Positions 1 through 7,710 of a stretch of 48,186 nucleotides of DNA are shown here, in pieces. Location: contig JAEYOJ010000011.1 in NCBI GenBank assembly GCA_023411815.1, positions 1 through 48,186 on the forward strand, read 5' to 3'. This stretch comes from Pseudomonadota bacterium (GTDB lineage: Bacteria; Desulfobacterota; Desulfovibrionia; Desulfovibrionales; Desulfovibrionaceae). The notes under the pieces were generated by a model, which saw only the letters and a list, made by a program, of their open reading frames with translations, did not search any database and was not told the DNA's origin. Numbering within the stretch: the stretch's first letter is position 1; the number at the start of each line of letters is the position of its first letter. The position numbers were made by a program, and so were the translations under genes.

Positions 1-1037
1 TCGTGCTGCCGCCCATCCTGCTCTTTCTCAACGGCTTCGCACTGTCCCTGGATGTGGAGCAGCTGCGCGTGGGGCTTGTGTTGGAGGACGACTCGCCCGT
101 GGCGCGCGACTTCGCCGACGCCTTCCGCGCCTCGCGCTTCTTCGAGGTGCGCATGGCCACGGACCGCCGCGAGTTGGAGGATGATCTTTTGCGCGGCAGG
201 CTGCGCGGCCTGGTCGTTGTGCCGGAGACCTTTGCCCGGGATCTGGCCCAGGCCGCGCAGGCCGCGCCCGTGCAGGTCATAACCGACGGCAGCGAACCCA
301 ACACGGCCAACTTCGTGCAGAACTACGTGCAGGGGCTGTGGGCCAACTGGCTTACCCAGTGGGCCAGGGACCAGGGCCGGCCGCTGTCCGAGCCCACGCG
401 GCTCGTGCCGCGCGTCTGGTACAACGAGGAGCTGAGCAGCCGCTATTTTCTCGTTCCCGGCACCATTGGCACGGTGCTCACGCTCATAGGCACGCTGCTC
501 ACGGCCCTGGTGGTGGCCCGCGAGTGGGAGCGCGGCACCATGGAGGCCATGATGGCCACGCCCGTGGGCCGTCTGGAGCTGCTGCTGGGCAAGCTGCTGC
601 CCTATTACCTGCTGGGGTTGGGCTCGCTGACCTTCTGCTGGGTCATCACCGTGACCCTGTTCGGCGTGCCGTTTCGCGGATCGCTTGCGGCCCTGTATCT
701 GGTCTCCTCGGTATTCCTTGTTTCGGCCCTGGCCCTGGGGCTGTTCATCTCCACCGTGTCGCGCAACCAGTTCGTGGCCTCCCAGGCCGCGCTGCTGGCA
801 GGCTACCTGCCAGCCTTCCTGCTCTCCGGCTTCGTGTTCGAGATCGCCAGCATGCCCACGCCCATCCGCATTCTGACCTACGCGGTGTCGGCGAGCTATT
901 TCGTGCCCTGCCTGCAGACGCTTTTCCTGGTCGGCGACGTGTGGGAGGTGCTGTTGCCCAACATGGCCGGCATGGCCATCATCGCGGCCGTGCTGCTGTC
1001 CATCACCCTGCGCAAGACCGTGAAGAGGCTCGACTGA
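1..1037 (+). CDS. ABC-2 type transporter permease (5' partial)
   Basis: Membrane subunit of an ABC exporter, probably paired with an ATPase encoded left of the window. The reading frame is open from the first base, so the true start lies upstream and the GTG at position 3 need not be the start. The visible part has the end of a first membrane helix, an extracytoplasmic domain of about 120 residues, then five hydrophobic segments. Between them is the ABC-2 signature region AREWERGTMEAMMATPVGR, where the chain contacts the ATPase. This arrangement matches the YbhS/YhhJ branch of ABC-2 permeases. The next permease starts 2 bp after the stop, so the two are translated together and probably form a heterodimer. 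The substrate cannot be read from sequence; drugs or lipids are usual for the family. Confidence 0.9.
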   Translation, partial: VLPPILLFLNGFALSLDVEQLRVGLVLEDDSPVARDFADAFRASRFFEVRMATDRRELEDDLLRGRLRGLVVVPETFARDLAQAAQAAPVQVITDGSEPNTANFVQNYVQGLWANWLTQWARDQGRPLSEPTRLVPRVWYNEELSSRYFLVPGTIGTVLTLIGTLLTALVVAREWERGTMEAMMATPVGRLELLLGKLLPYYLLGLGSLTFCWVITVTLFGVPFRGSLAALYLVSSVFLVSALALGLFISTVSRNQFVASQAALLAGYLPAFLLSGFVFEIASMPTPIRILTYAVSASYFVPCLQTLFLVGDVWEVLLPNMAGMAIIAAVLLSITLRKTVKRLD

Positions 1038-1039
1038 CC

Positions 1040-2158
1040 ATGCTGGCGTCCCTGCATCGCGTGCGCGCGCTCATCATCAAGGAAATTCTGGCCCTGGTGC
1101 GCGACAAGCGCAGCCGCATCGTGCTCATCGCCCCGCCGACCATTCAACTGCTGGTCTTCTCCTTCGCGGCCTCGCTGGAGGTGCGCAACGTGAGCCTGGC
1201 CGTGCTCAACCAGGACACGGGAGCCTGGTCCACGGAGCTGGTGCAGCGCTTCGCCGGCTCCAGGACCTTCGACGACCTGCGCTTCCTGCGCGGCCAGCAG
1301 GAGATCGCCGAGGTCATGGACAGCCGCGAAGTCCTGGTCGTGGTGCATATCCCCCAGGATTTCTCGCGCGACATCGCCGCCGGCGGCACCGGGGATGTGC
1401 AGGTCATCCTGGACGGCCGCCGCTCCAACTCGGCCCAGATCGTCCAGGGCTACATCGCGCGCATCCTGGACAGCTTCAATCGCGACGTGGCCGTGCGTTA
1501 CGGCCTGCCCGAACCGCCATCCACCCTGGTCGTGCGCAACTGGTTCAACCCCAACCTGAACAACACCTGGTTCACGGTGCCCAACCTGGTGGGCATCCTG
1601 AGCACGGTCATCGGCCTGGTGGTCACTTCGCTATCCGTGGCCCGCGAGCGCGAACTGGGCACCTTCGACCAGTTGCTGGTCACGCCGCTGTCCACCCGCG
1701 AGATCCTGGCCGGCAAGACAATCCCGGCGCTGATCCTGGCCATGCTCGAAGGCACGCTCATCGTCACCGTGGCCGTGGTGGGCTTCCGCATTCCCCTGCA
1801 CGGATCGCTGTTGGCCCTGTACATGAGCATGGCCGTGTTCCTGTCCTCCATCGTGGGCGTTGGGCTGTTCATCTCCTCCCTGGCCAAGACGCAGCAGCAG
1901 GCCATCCTCGGCGCGTTCACTTTCCTGGTGCCGGCCGTGGCCCTGTCTGGCTTCGCCACGCCAGTGGAAAACATGCCCGAGTGGCTGCAGTACCTGTCCC
2001 TGGGCAACCCGCTGCGCTTCTTCCTGGTGGTCGTGAAGGGCGTGTTCCTCAAGGCCATGCCCGTGCATATGGTCTGGGAGCAGACCTGGCCCATGGCGGT
2101 GATCGCCGTGGCCAACCTGGCCGGGGCGGCGTGGTTTTTCAGGAGAAGGCTGGAGTAG
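1040..2158 (+). CDS. ABC-2 type transporter permease, second subunit
   Basis: A 372-residue inner-membrane permease of the same family as the gene before it. It has one N-terminal membrane helix (about residues 22-42), a periplasmic loop to about residue 175, and five more helices. The ABC-2 contact motif AREREL-GTFDQLLVTPLS is present. The ATG at 1040 lies 2 bp after the preceding stop, which argues for translational coupling, and no other start fits. The pair resembles the ybhS-ybhR arrangement of E. coli, in which two half-size permeases share one ATPase and an HlyD-type adaptor. The substrate is unknown. A short A/T palindrome just after the stop may end the transcript. Confidence 0.9.
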   Translation: MLASLHRVRALIIKEILALVRDKRSRIVLIAPPTIQLLVFSFAASLEVRNVSLAVLNQDTGAWSTELVQRFAGSRTFDDLRFLRGQQEIAEVMDSREVLVVVHIPQDFSRDIAAGGTGDVQVILDGRRSNSAQIVQGYIARILDSFNRDVAVRYGLPEPPSTLVVRNWFNPNLNNTWFTVPNLVGILSTVIGLVVTSLSVARERELGTFDQLLVTPLSTREILAGKTIPALILAMLEGTLIVTVAVVGFRIPLHGSLLALYMSMAVFLSSIVGVGLFISSLAKTQQQAILGAFTFLVPAVALSGFATPVENMPEWLQYLSLGNPLRFFLVVVKGVFLKAMPVHMVWEQTWPMAVIAVANLAGAAWFFRRRLE

Positions 2159-2164
2159 AGCAGG

Positions 2165-2184
2165 CGGAAAAAATGTTTTTTCCG
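2165..2184 (+). terminator. Possible terminator after the ABC permease operon
   Basis: Perfect 9-bp inverted repeat (CGGAAAAAA, 2-base loop, TTTTTTCCG) starting 6 bp after the second permease stop. The T-tract lies in the right arm rather than after a GC-rich stem, so it is a weak intrinsic terminator. It reads the same on both strands. Confidence 0.4.
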
Positions 2185-2438
2185 GAATCTCAGGGAGTAC
2201 CTAGTCTTACGAGTTGCCGGGTGTAGCCTTATCCCTCGCGGAATATGCGGATCACGGTCTTGAAGCACTCCTTATCATCAGAGGATTAGGTATCCGGGGA
2301 TAAGCCCGCCAGACAACTCTCTCAAGGACCCTGATGTATCTAACGCTCCGGAGTTCCTGAAGCATTTACCTGCCGGCCTTTCTCCACTAGTCGGGTTGCT
2401 TCTTCTCATTATATGATAGCCTGCCACGAGGAGCGACC

Positions 2439-4310
2439 ATGCGCGACGAAGAGAAAACAAAAGAGCAGCTTCTCCAGGAGCTTCGGAGCCTGAGAGAGCA
2501 ACTGGTTGCTCAAAAGGAGCAAGCCAGATCCAGGCAGCGGCTGGCGGCCACACGTCGTCGCGCAAGTGACGCCGACCTTAAAAAGTCGCAGGAGGACCTG
2601 GAGGTTTCCCGCGAGGAGACTCGGGCGGGAAACGAAGCCCTCACCGAAGCCACTGAGGCTCTCGGTGAAAGCCAGCGTGAACTGAGGGAGATGCGGGAGC
2701 GCTATAACATTCTCGGGGATCTCGTTCCTTTTGGCGTTTGGACGAGCGATCCGCAGGGCAATGTGACCTACCTGAGCGACACCTATCTTGAGATGAGCGG
2801 GATCGAGCTTGACGATGCGAGCCTCGCCAACTGGGTCGGGCGCCTGTCGCCGCATGAGGTGAAGAACTCCATCTCCGAATGGCAAGGAACGATTGGCAGG
2901 AGGGATATCTGGGAGCGGGAGCATGTGGTCAGGGCATCTGACGGCAGGCAGTACACGATTCTCAGTCGTGGAGTGCCCATTGTGGATGAGGAGGGAACGG
3001 TCACTGCCTGGCTCGGCATCAATCTCGATATCAGCGGGCGTAAGCATATGGAGGATGAACTCAAGCTGGCGGTGGACAGACTGGCCGGAGAGAAAGATCG
3101 TTGCGAGCAGGAGGTCCAGCAGAGGACCCGCGAACTGCAACAGGCCACCGAGCAAGCCGAGAGCGCAAATCGCGCCAAATCCGAATTCCTGGCCAGCATG
3201 TCCCACGAAATACGCACGCCCATGAACGGCGTCATCGGCATGGCCGAGCTTGCGCTCATGGTAAGCCGCGAGCCGCGCACCAGGGAGTACATGACCTTGG
3301 TAAAGAAGTCTGGCGCGCAGCTTTTGGACATCATCAACGACATTCTCGACTTGTCCAAGATCGAGGCGGGTAAGGTTGAACTGGAGGAGCAGTCCTTCGA
3401 CCTGCGCGAGGACCTGGAGATAATCCTGTCGGCCCTGGGTGTGAGTGCTCACGACAAGGGCCTGCGCTTCGAGCATGAAGTGGAGCCAGGCATCCCCGCA
3501 CGCCTTGTCGGCGACTCCACCCGCCTGCGTCAGGTGCTCACGAACCTCATCGGCAACGCGATCAAATACACGCCAAAGGGCATGATCTCGCTGTCCGTGC
3601 ACCTGGCGGGCGAAGCGGCCTCCAAGCCGGAAGGAGTTCGCCTGCTCTTTCGCGTGCGCGACACGGGCATAGGCATTCCGCGCGACAAACTGGCGGTCGT
3701 CTTCGACAGCTTCACGAGGGTGGAAGGTCCCGATTATGCCAAGTACGGCGGAACTGGGCTTGGGCTGACCATCAGCAGGCGGCTTGTGGAACTCATGGGC
3801 GGGAGCATCTGGGTCGAAAGCGAGCACGGGGAGGGCAGCACCTTCTCCTTTACCGCCGAGTTCGGAGCGCCGGTCGAGCAACCAGCGCCAGCCGAGCGGC
3901 CCGTGCCGTTGGCCGCACAGGAGCCGCCCCTCAAGGTCCTGCTCGTCGAGGACAACGAGATCAACCGAATTCTGGCGGTTGAGCTGCTGGAGATGCGCGG
4001 ACACAAGGTCAAGGAAGTGGAGAACGGCCTGAAGGCCCTGGAGGCCCTGCAAGCAGAGGCTTTCGATCTGGTGTTCATGGACGCCCGGATGCCCGAAATG
4101 GACGGAATGGAGGCCACCAGGCGCATCCGCGCGGGTGAAGCCGGAGACCCGAATGTGCCCATCGTGGCTCTGACCGCCTACGCGCTGGCGGGCGACCGCG
4201 AGAAGTTCCTGGCGGCGGGCATGGACGACTACCTGTCCAAGCCCATCGACATGAAGGCGCTGGAACGTATTTTAGGGCAATTTGGGACTCGGCAACGCGA
4301 AAAGAGATAG
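2439..4310 (+). CDS. PAS-containing hybrid sensor histidine kinase/response regulator
   Basis: A 623-residue soluble hybrid kinase with no membrane helix, so it senses a cytoplasmic signal. Order: coiled coil (1-88), PAS domain (about 90-203), second coil, HisKA with phospho-acceptor His256 in SHEIRTPMNG, HATPase with N box (LTNLIGNAIKY, about 368-377), G1 (DTGIGIP) and G2 (GGTGLGL), then a receiver domain (about 498-615) with phospho-acceptor Asp548 in FMDARMPEMDG. The ATG at 2439 follows a GAGGAG ribosome site. No output regulator or histidine phosphotransfer gene is adjacent, so its partner must be encoded elsewhere. It resembles the other two hybrid kinases in this window in its HisKA, HATPase and receiver parts. 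The PAS ligand is unknown. Confidence 0.93.
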   Translation: MRDEEKTKEQLLQELRSLREQLVAQKEQARSRQRLAATRRRASDADLKKSQEDLEVSREETRAGNEALTEATEALGESQRELREMRERYNILGDLVPFGVWTSDPQGNVTYLSDTYLEMSGIELDDASLANWVGRLSPHEVKNSISEWQGTIGRRDIWEREHVVRASDGRQYTILSRGVPIVDEEGTVTAWLGINLDISGRKHMEDELKLAVDRLAGEKDRCEQEVQQRTRELQQATEQAESANRAKSEFLASMSHEIRTPMNGVIGMAELALMVSREPRTREYMTLVKKSGAQLLDIINDILDLSKIEAGKVELEEQSFDLREDLEIILSALGVSAHDKGLRFEHEVEPGIPARLVGDSTRLRQVLTNLIGNAIKYTPKGMISLSVHLAGEAASKPEGVRLLFRVRDTGIGIPRDKLAVVFDSFTRVEGPDYAKYGGTGLGLTISRRLVELMGGSIWVESEHGEGSTFSFTAEFGAPVEQPAPAERPVPLAAQEPPLKVLLVEDNEINRILAVELLEMRGHKVKEVENGLKALEALQAEAFDLVFMDARMPEMDGMEATRRIRAGEAGDPNVPIVALTAYALAGDREKFLAAGMDDYLSKPIDMKALERILGQFGTRQREKR

Positions 4311-4333
4311 GGGCGCCCATGGCAAACCCGGAA

Positions 4334-4377
4334 GGACCCAAAAAGAAGGGAGGCTATGCCTCCCTTCTTTTTGGTCC
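4334..4377. terminator. Strong bidirectional terminator between the hybrid kinase and argC
   Basis: Nearly perfect inverted repeat of 20 bp per arm with a 3-base loop (TAT at 4355-4357) and one bulged C. The inner GC-rich stem (GAAGGGAGGC / GCCTCCCTTC) is flanked by AAAAA on the left and TTTTT on the right, so it can stop transcription from both convergent genes. It begins 23 bp after the kinase stop. Confidence 0.9.
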
Positions 4378-4382
4378 TGGAA

Positions 4383-4422
4383 CAGATTGCTTTTAGAGCA
4401 TTTTCAATTTGAGAATACTCTA
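4383..4422. repeat. Short derivative of the 129-bp intergenic repeat
   Basis: Begins with CAGATTGCTTTT, which is the inside of the right terminal repeat of the 129-bp element (see 18170-18298) read in reverse. It runs straight into a 29-bp imperfect hairpin starting TAGAGCATTTT and ending CTCTA, which matches the element's left end. It looks like a collapsed copy made of both ends. It lies 13 bp beyond the argC stop codon. Confidence 0.55.
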
Positions 4423-4435
4423 TGCCGTCATGATC

Positions 4436-5491
4436 TTACGGCACCATGGGCGCCAGATTCAGTCCCATGTTCTCGGGCAGGCCGAGCATGAGGTTGGCGT
4501 TGGCCAGGGCCTGGCCGGACGCGCCGCGGCAGAGGTTGTCGATGGCCGAGAGGATGATCAGCCGCCCGGTGCGCGGGTCGGTCACCAGGCCGATGTCGCA
4601 GAACATGGTCCCGCGAACGAAACGGGTTTCCGGCAATGCGCCGGCCGGCAGCAGACGCACCCAGGCCTCGTCCGCGTAGTGTTTCTCGTAGGCCGCTCGT
4701 ACGGCGGCCGGGTCCACGCCCTTCTTGAGCCGCGTGTAGATCGTGGACAGGATGCCCCGGTTGATGGGCAGCAGGTGCGTGTTGAAGGACAGCACGATGT
4801 CCCGGCCCGCGATGCGCGAAACCTCCTGCTCGATTTCGGGCGTGTGGCGGTGCTTGCCCAGGTTGTAGGCCCGGAAGGTGTCGGACACCTCGCAGAACAG
4901 CGTGCCCACGCTGGCCTTGCGGCCCGCGCCGGTCGTGCCGGACTTGGCGTCGATGACGATGTCGTCCGTCTCGACCAGACCTTCGGCCAGGGCCGGGTAC
5001 AGGGCCAGGATGGACGAGGTCGGGTAACAGCCTGGGTTGGACACCAGCCGAGCCTTGCGCACCTCCTCGCGGTACAGCTCGATCAATCCGTAGACCGCCT
5101 GGGGCAATACGTCCGTGCGCGAGTGCTCGTGCTTGTACCATGTCTGGTACACGGCCGGGTCGCGCAGGCGGAAGTCGGCGGACAGGTCCACCACGCGCGC
5201 GCCGGCGTCCAGGAGCTGGCCGGCCATGTCCATGGCGGTCGCGTGCGGAACGGCCAGGAAGACGATGTCGCAGTTCTCGCGCAGGTCCGCGATGTCGGGC
5301 TGGCTGATGATCAGGTTGGCCAGCCTGGTGCCCTGCAGAAAGGGATAGATGGCGGCCAGGGGCTTGCCGGCCTCGGAGCGGGAGGTGGCCCGCACCAGTT
5401 CGATGCCCTCGTGCCCGGCCAGGAGCCGGGCCAGTTCCATGCCCGTGTAGCCGGTCACGCCCACGAGGCCGGCCCGTTTCGTCGCGCTCAT
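4436..5491 (-). CDS. argC: N-acetyl-gamma-glutamyl-phosphate reductase
   Basis: Third step of arginine biosynthesis: NADPH-dependent reduction of N-acetylglutamyl phosphate to the semialdehyde, in the cytoplasm. The 351-residue chain has the N-terminal NADP-binding motif GVTGYTGMEL (11-20), the catalytic cysteine Cys155 in SNPGCYPTS, and the conserved KSGTTGAGRK segment of the type 1 enzymes. Length matches the family. Other arg genes are not next to it. It lies downstream of, and on the same strand as, the DUF1844 and aminotransferase genes, but a strong hairpin in the gap (5517-5546) suggests separate or attenuated transcription. Confidence 0.97.
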   Translation of the reverse strand: MSATKRAGLVGVTGYTGMELARLLAGHEGIELVRATSRSEAGKPLAAIYPFLQGTRLANLIISQPDIADLRENCDIVFLAVPHATAMDMAGQLLDAGARVVDLSADFRLRDPAVYQTWYKHEHSRTDVLPQAVYGLIELYREEVRKARLVSNPGCYPTSSILALYPALAEGLVETDDIVIDAKSGTTGAGRKASVGTLFCEVSDTFRAYNLGKHRHTPEIEQEVSRIAGRDIVLSFNTHLLPINRGILSTIYTRLKKGVDPAAVRAAYEKHYADEAWVRLLPAGALPETRFVRGTMFCDIGLVTDPRTGRLIILSAIDNLCRGASGQALANANLMLGLPENMGLNLAPMVP

Positions 5492-5516
5492 GTCTCGCTC
5501 CGCTGGTGAAATGGAA

Positions 5517-5546
5517 AAGGAAAACGCCGCCCGTTCGCGGGCGGCG
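5517..5546 (-). terminator. Terminator between the DUF1844 gene and argC
   Basis: Perfect 9-bp GC stem (CGCCGCCCG / CGGGCGGCG) with a 4-base loop. Read on the minus strand it is followed by TTTTCCTTTT. It starts 42 bp after the DUF1844 stop and ends 25 bp before the argC start. Confidence 0.8.
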
Positions 5547-5588
5547 CATGGCGTCCGTCGGAAACCCTACGCCCCGGCGCCGCGCGGG

Positions 5589-5891
5589 CTACTTGCGCTT
5601 GGCGCAGTACTTCACGCGCAGCTCGTAAAGAATGTCGGCCAGCAGCCGCTCTTCCTCGGGGTCCAGGCACTTGGATGTCTTGTCCTTCAGCATGGCCAGA
5701 ACGTCGATGGTGTGCTTGGCCAGGTCCAGGTTCTCGGCCGTGCGGCCCGATTCGGGGTCCGGCACCTCTCCCAGTTGCACGAGCCCCGAGGAGCACAGGG
5801 AGAGGATGAACGTGGAGAAGGTCACTTGCGGCATGTGCACGTGAGCACCTTGCTTGCCGCATTTGCAACTGCAAGTGGTTTCGCTGGCCAT
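5589..5891 (-). CDS. DUF1844 family protein
   Basis: A 100-residue protein. The core from about residue 22 (VTFSTFILSLCSSGLVQLG) to the C-terminus (LADILYELRVKY) matches the DUF1844 family, found widely in deltaproteobacteria and of unknown function. The N-terminus has a short Cys-rich stretch (CSCKCGKQG) that could bind metal. The ATG at 5891 follows AAGGAG with good spacing; the frame stays open upstream to 5963 but that part is low-complexity and lacks a better ribosome site. It lies between the class V aminotransferase and argC on the same strand. Confidence 0.8.
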   Translation of the reverse strand: MASETTCSCKCGKQGAHVHMPQVTFSTFILSLCSSGLVQLGEVPDPESGRTAENLDLAKHTIDVLAMLKDKTSKCLDPEEERLLADILYELRVKYCAKRK

Positions 5892-5982
5892 GGACACTCC
5901 TTGGCGTGATCCGGTGCCGGCCGGGCCGGCGGTTGTCGGCGGGCTGCCCGCCGTGTGCGTCATGACAACCGCGCGCCTTCCG

Positions 5983-7158
5983 TCATGGAAGCGGCGGCTC
6001 TTCCGTAAGGCCCTTGGCGTAGGCGGCCAGGGCCTGTTCCAGGTAGTCGGGCGCGGCCATGCGCACTCCCTGGGCCTGTAACGCGCTGGCCAGGGCGAAG
6101 AGCCCGGCGGCCAGATCGCCGAAGTCCACGTGGCCCATGTGGCCGACGCGGACCATGTAGTTCTTCATGTGCCCCTGCCCGCCGGCCATGATCACGCCGT
6201 GCTCCTTGGCCGCGGCGGCGAGCACCTTAGAGCTGTCCACGCCCTTGGGCATGGCCAGGGCGGTCAGGCCCCAGGTGTAATGCTCGGCCGCGTAGAGCGG
6301 CAGGCCCATGGCCGCGATGCCGGCCCGCGCCATGCGGGTCAGCGCCCACTGCTTGCGATATAGGGCCGCAAGTCCGGGCGTCAAGAGCAGCTCCAGGGCC
6401 ACGTCCAGCCCGACCATGAGGCCCACGGCCGATGTGAAGCGCGTCTGCTGCTTGTCGCAGGCCGCGCGCTCCTCCTTGAGATCGAAATAATAACAGCCCG
6501 GCGTGACGTTTTCGGCCTTGCGCCAGGCTTTTTCGGACAGGGCGGCGAAGGCCAGGCCAGGCGGGAGCATGAGCCCCTTCTGCGAGCCGGTCACCAGGCA
6601 GTCGATGCCCCATTCGTCCAGGGGGCAGGGCGACACGCCCACGGCCGAGATGCCGTCGGCCAGCAGCAGGGTGTCCGTGTCGCGCGTGAGCTTGGCCAGT
6701 TCGCGCAGCGGGTGCAGCACGCCCGTGGAGGTCTCGGAGACCTGCACGAGCAGGCCCGCGTAGCCGCCTTTTTGCAGTTCCTCGGCAACGCGCGCCGGTT
6801 CCACGGCCGTGCCCCAGTCGAAGGACATGCGCGTGACCTGCAGGCCGCGATGCTCGGCGATTTCAACCCAGCGTTCGCCGAACTTGCCGGCCTCGGCCAC
6901 GATGACCCTCTCGCCGGGCGAAAAGAGGTTGGACACGGCGGCGGCCATGGCCCCGGAGCCCGAGCAGGACAAGGACAGCACCGGCTGCTCTGTGCCGAAC
7001 AGCACTCGCAGGCCCTTCTGCACGCGGGCCATGATCTCCTTGAAGGCCGGCTTGCGGTGGTGGATCATGTCGCGGGCCATGGCCAGGCGGACTTCCTCGG
7101 GCATGGGCGTGGGGCCGGGCGTGAGCAGGCGCATCTTATTCAGCATGGGGTTCTGCAT
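5983..7158 (-). CDS. Class V pyridoxal-phosphate aminotransferase (alanine/serine-glyoxylate type)
   Basis: A 391-residue fold-type I PLP enzyme of the AGXT/PucG branch, which moves amino groups between alanine or serine and glyoxylate or pyruvate. It was historically also annotated as the small subunit of a soluble hydrogenase. Visible marks are the N-terminal LLTPGPTPMPEEV, the PLP aspartate (Asp168) in LLADGISAVG, and the Schiff-base lysine Lys194 in TGSQKGLMLPPG. The ATG at 7158 follows GAGGAA. Exact substrates cannot be settled from sequence. It is followed on the same strand by DUF1844 and argC; a hairpin near 5929-5971 lies just after its stop. Confidence 0.9.
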   Translation of the reverse strand: MQNPMLNKMRLLTPGPTPMPEEVRLAMARDMIHHRKPAFKEIMARVQKGLRVLFGTEQPVLSLSCSGSGAMAAAVSNLFSPGERVIVAEAGKFGERWVEIAEHRGLQVTRMSFDWGTAVEPARVAEELQKGGYAGLLVQVSETSTGVLHPLRELAKLTRDTDTLLLADGISAVGVSPCPLDEWGIDCLVTGSQKGLMLPPGLAFAALSEKAWRKAENVTPGCYYFDLKEERAACDKQQTRFTSAVGLMVGLDVALELLLTPGLAALYRKQWALTRMARAGIAAMGLPLYAAEHYTWGLTALAMPKGVDSSKVLAAAAKEHGVIMAGGQGHMKNYMVRVGHMGHVDFGDLAAGLFALASALQAQGVRMAAPDYLEQALAAYAKGLTEEPPLP

Positions 7159-7710
7159 GGATTCCTCGATTGTGCGTCAAAAAGAAAAAATATCACTCGT
7201 TCTCGCCAGGGGCAAGATGGGCGACGGTCGGGCCGGCGGCGCGTTGTCGGAAGTCTGAGCACCGCGCGGCGAAGCTGTGCCGTGCGCACGCAGGCAATGT
7301 TCAGAAAGGGTTCGCTATTGTGGATCATTATGCGGAAGTGCTGGATGAGCGCTGTCTTTATTTTGTATGCGGAGAGGCAGACGGGCCACTGCGAATTTTC
7401 GAACATGCAATGAATGGAAAAAAGGTGTGAACTCTTTCGCCGTGATGACATGGGACGCATGCTGGTGCAGGCGACACTAAGGCCTCTGCCGAATGCCCTT
7501 GAACGCCAAGATTCACGCTCGAGTAAACTTACTCGTCGTGCAGTGCGCATCCTGGTGACGTTAATAAAATATTTAAGCACAAATTTAAGCTTTTTCCAAA
7601 GTGCTTAATGGTTGAATTATTCTATAAAATCTATATGGTGCTCGGAAATAACGATAGTAGCTGGTCGGCATTTATATGCTTTCGAACGCGCTTGCGTGAG
7701 GAGACGGATG
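7159..7710. other. Intergenic region between divergent aminotransferase and chemoreceptor genes
   Basis: About 550 bp with no convincing gene; short open frames here lack ribosome sites and recognisable similarity. Bases 7560-7680 are strikingly AT-rich for this genome. They contain an inverted repeat TTAAGCAC (7573-7580) / GTGCTTAA (7601-7608), and TTTAAGC occurs twice about 12 bp apart inside it. This is a plausible regulator-binding and promoter region for the chemoreceptor, but no clear -35/-10 pair can be fixed. Confidence 0.5.

Noticed and set aside
7170..7430. 86-residue plus-strand frame upstream of the chemoreceptor
   Set aside because: The C-terminal part looks mildly protein-like, but there is no ribosome site, no good start and no similarity I recognise.
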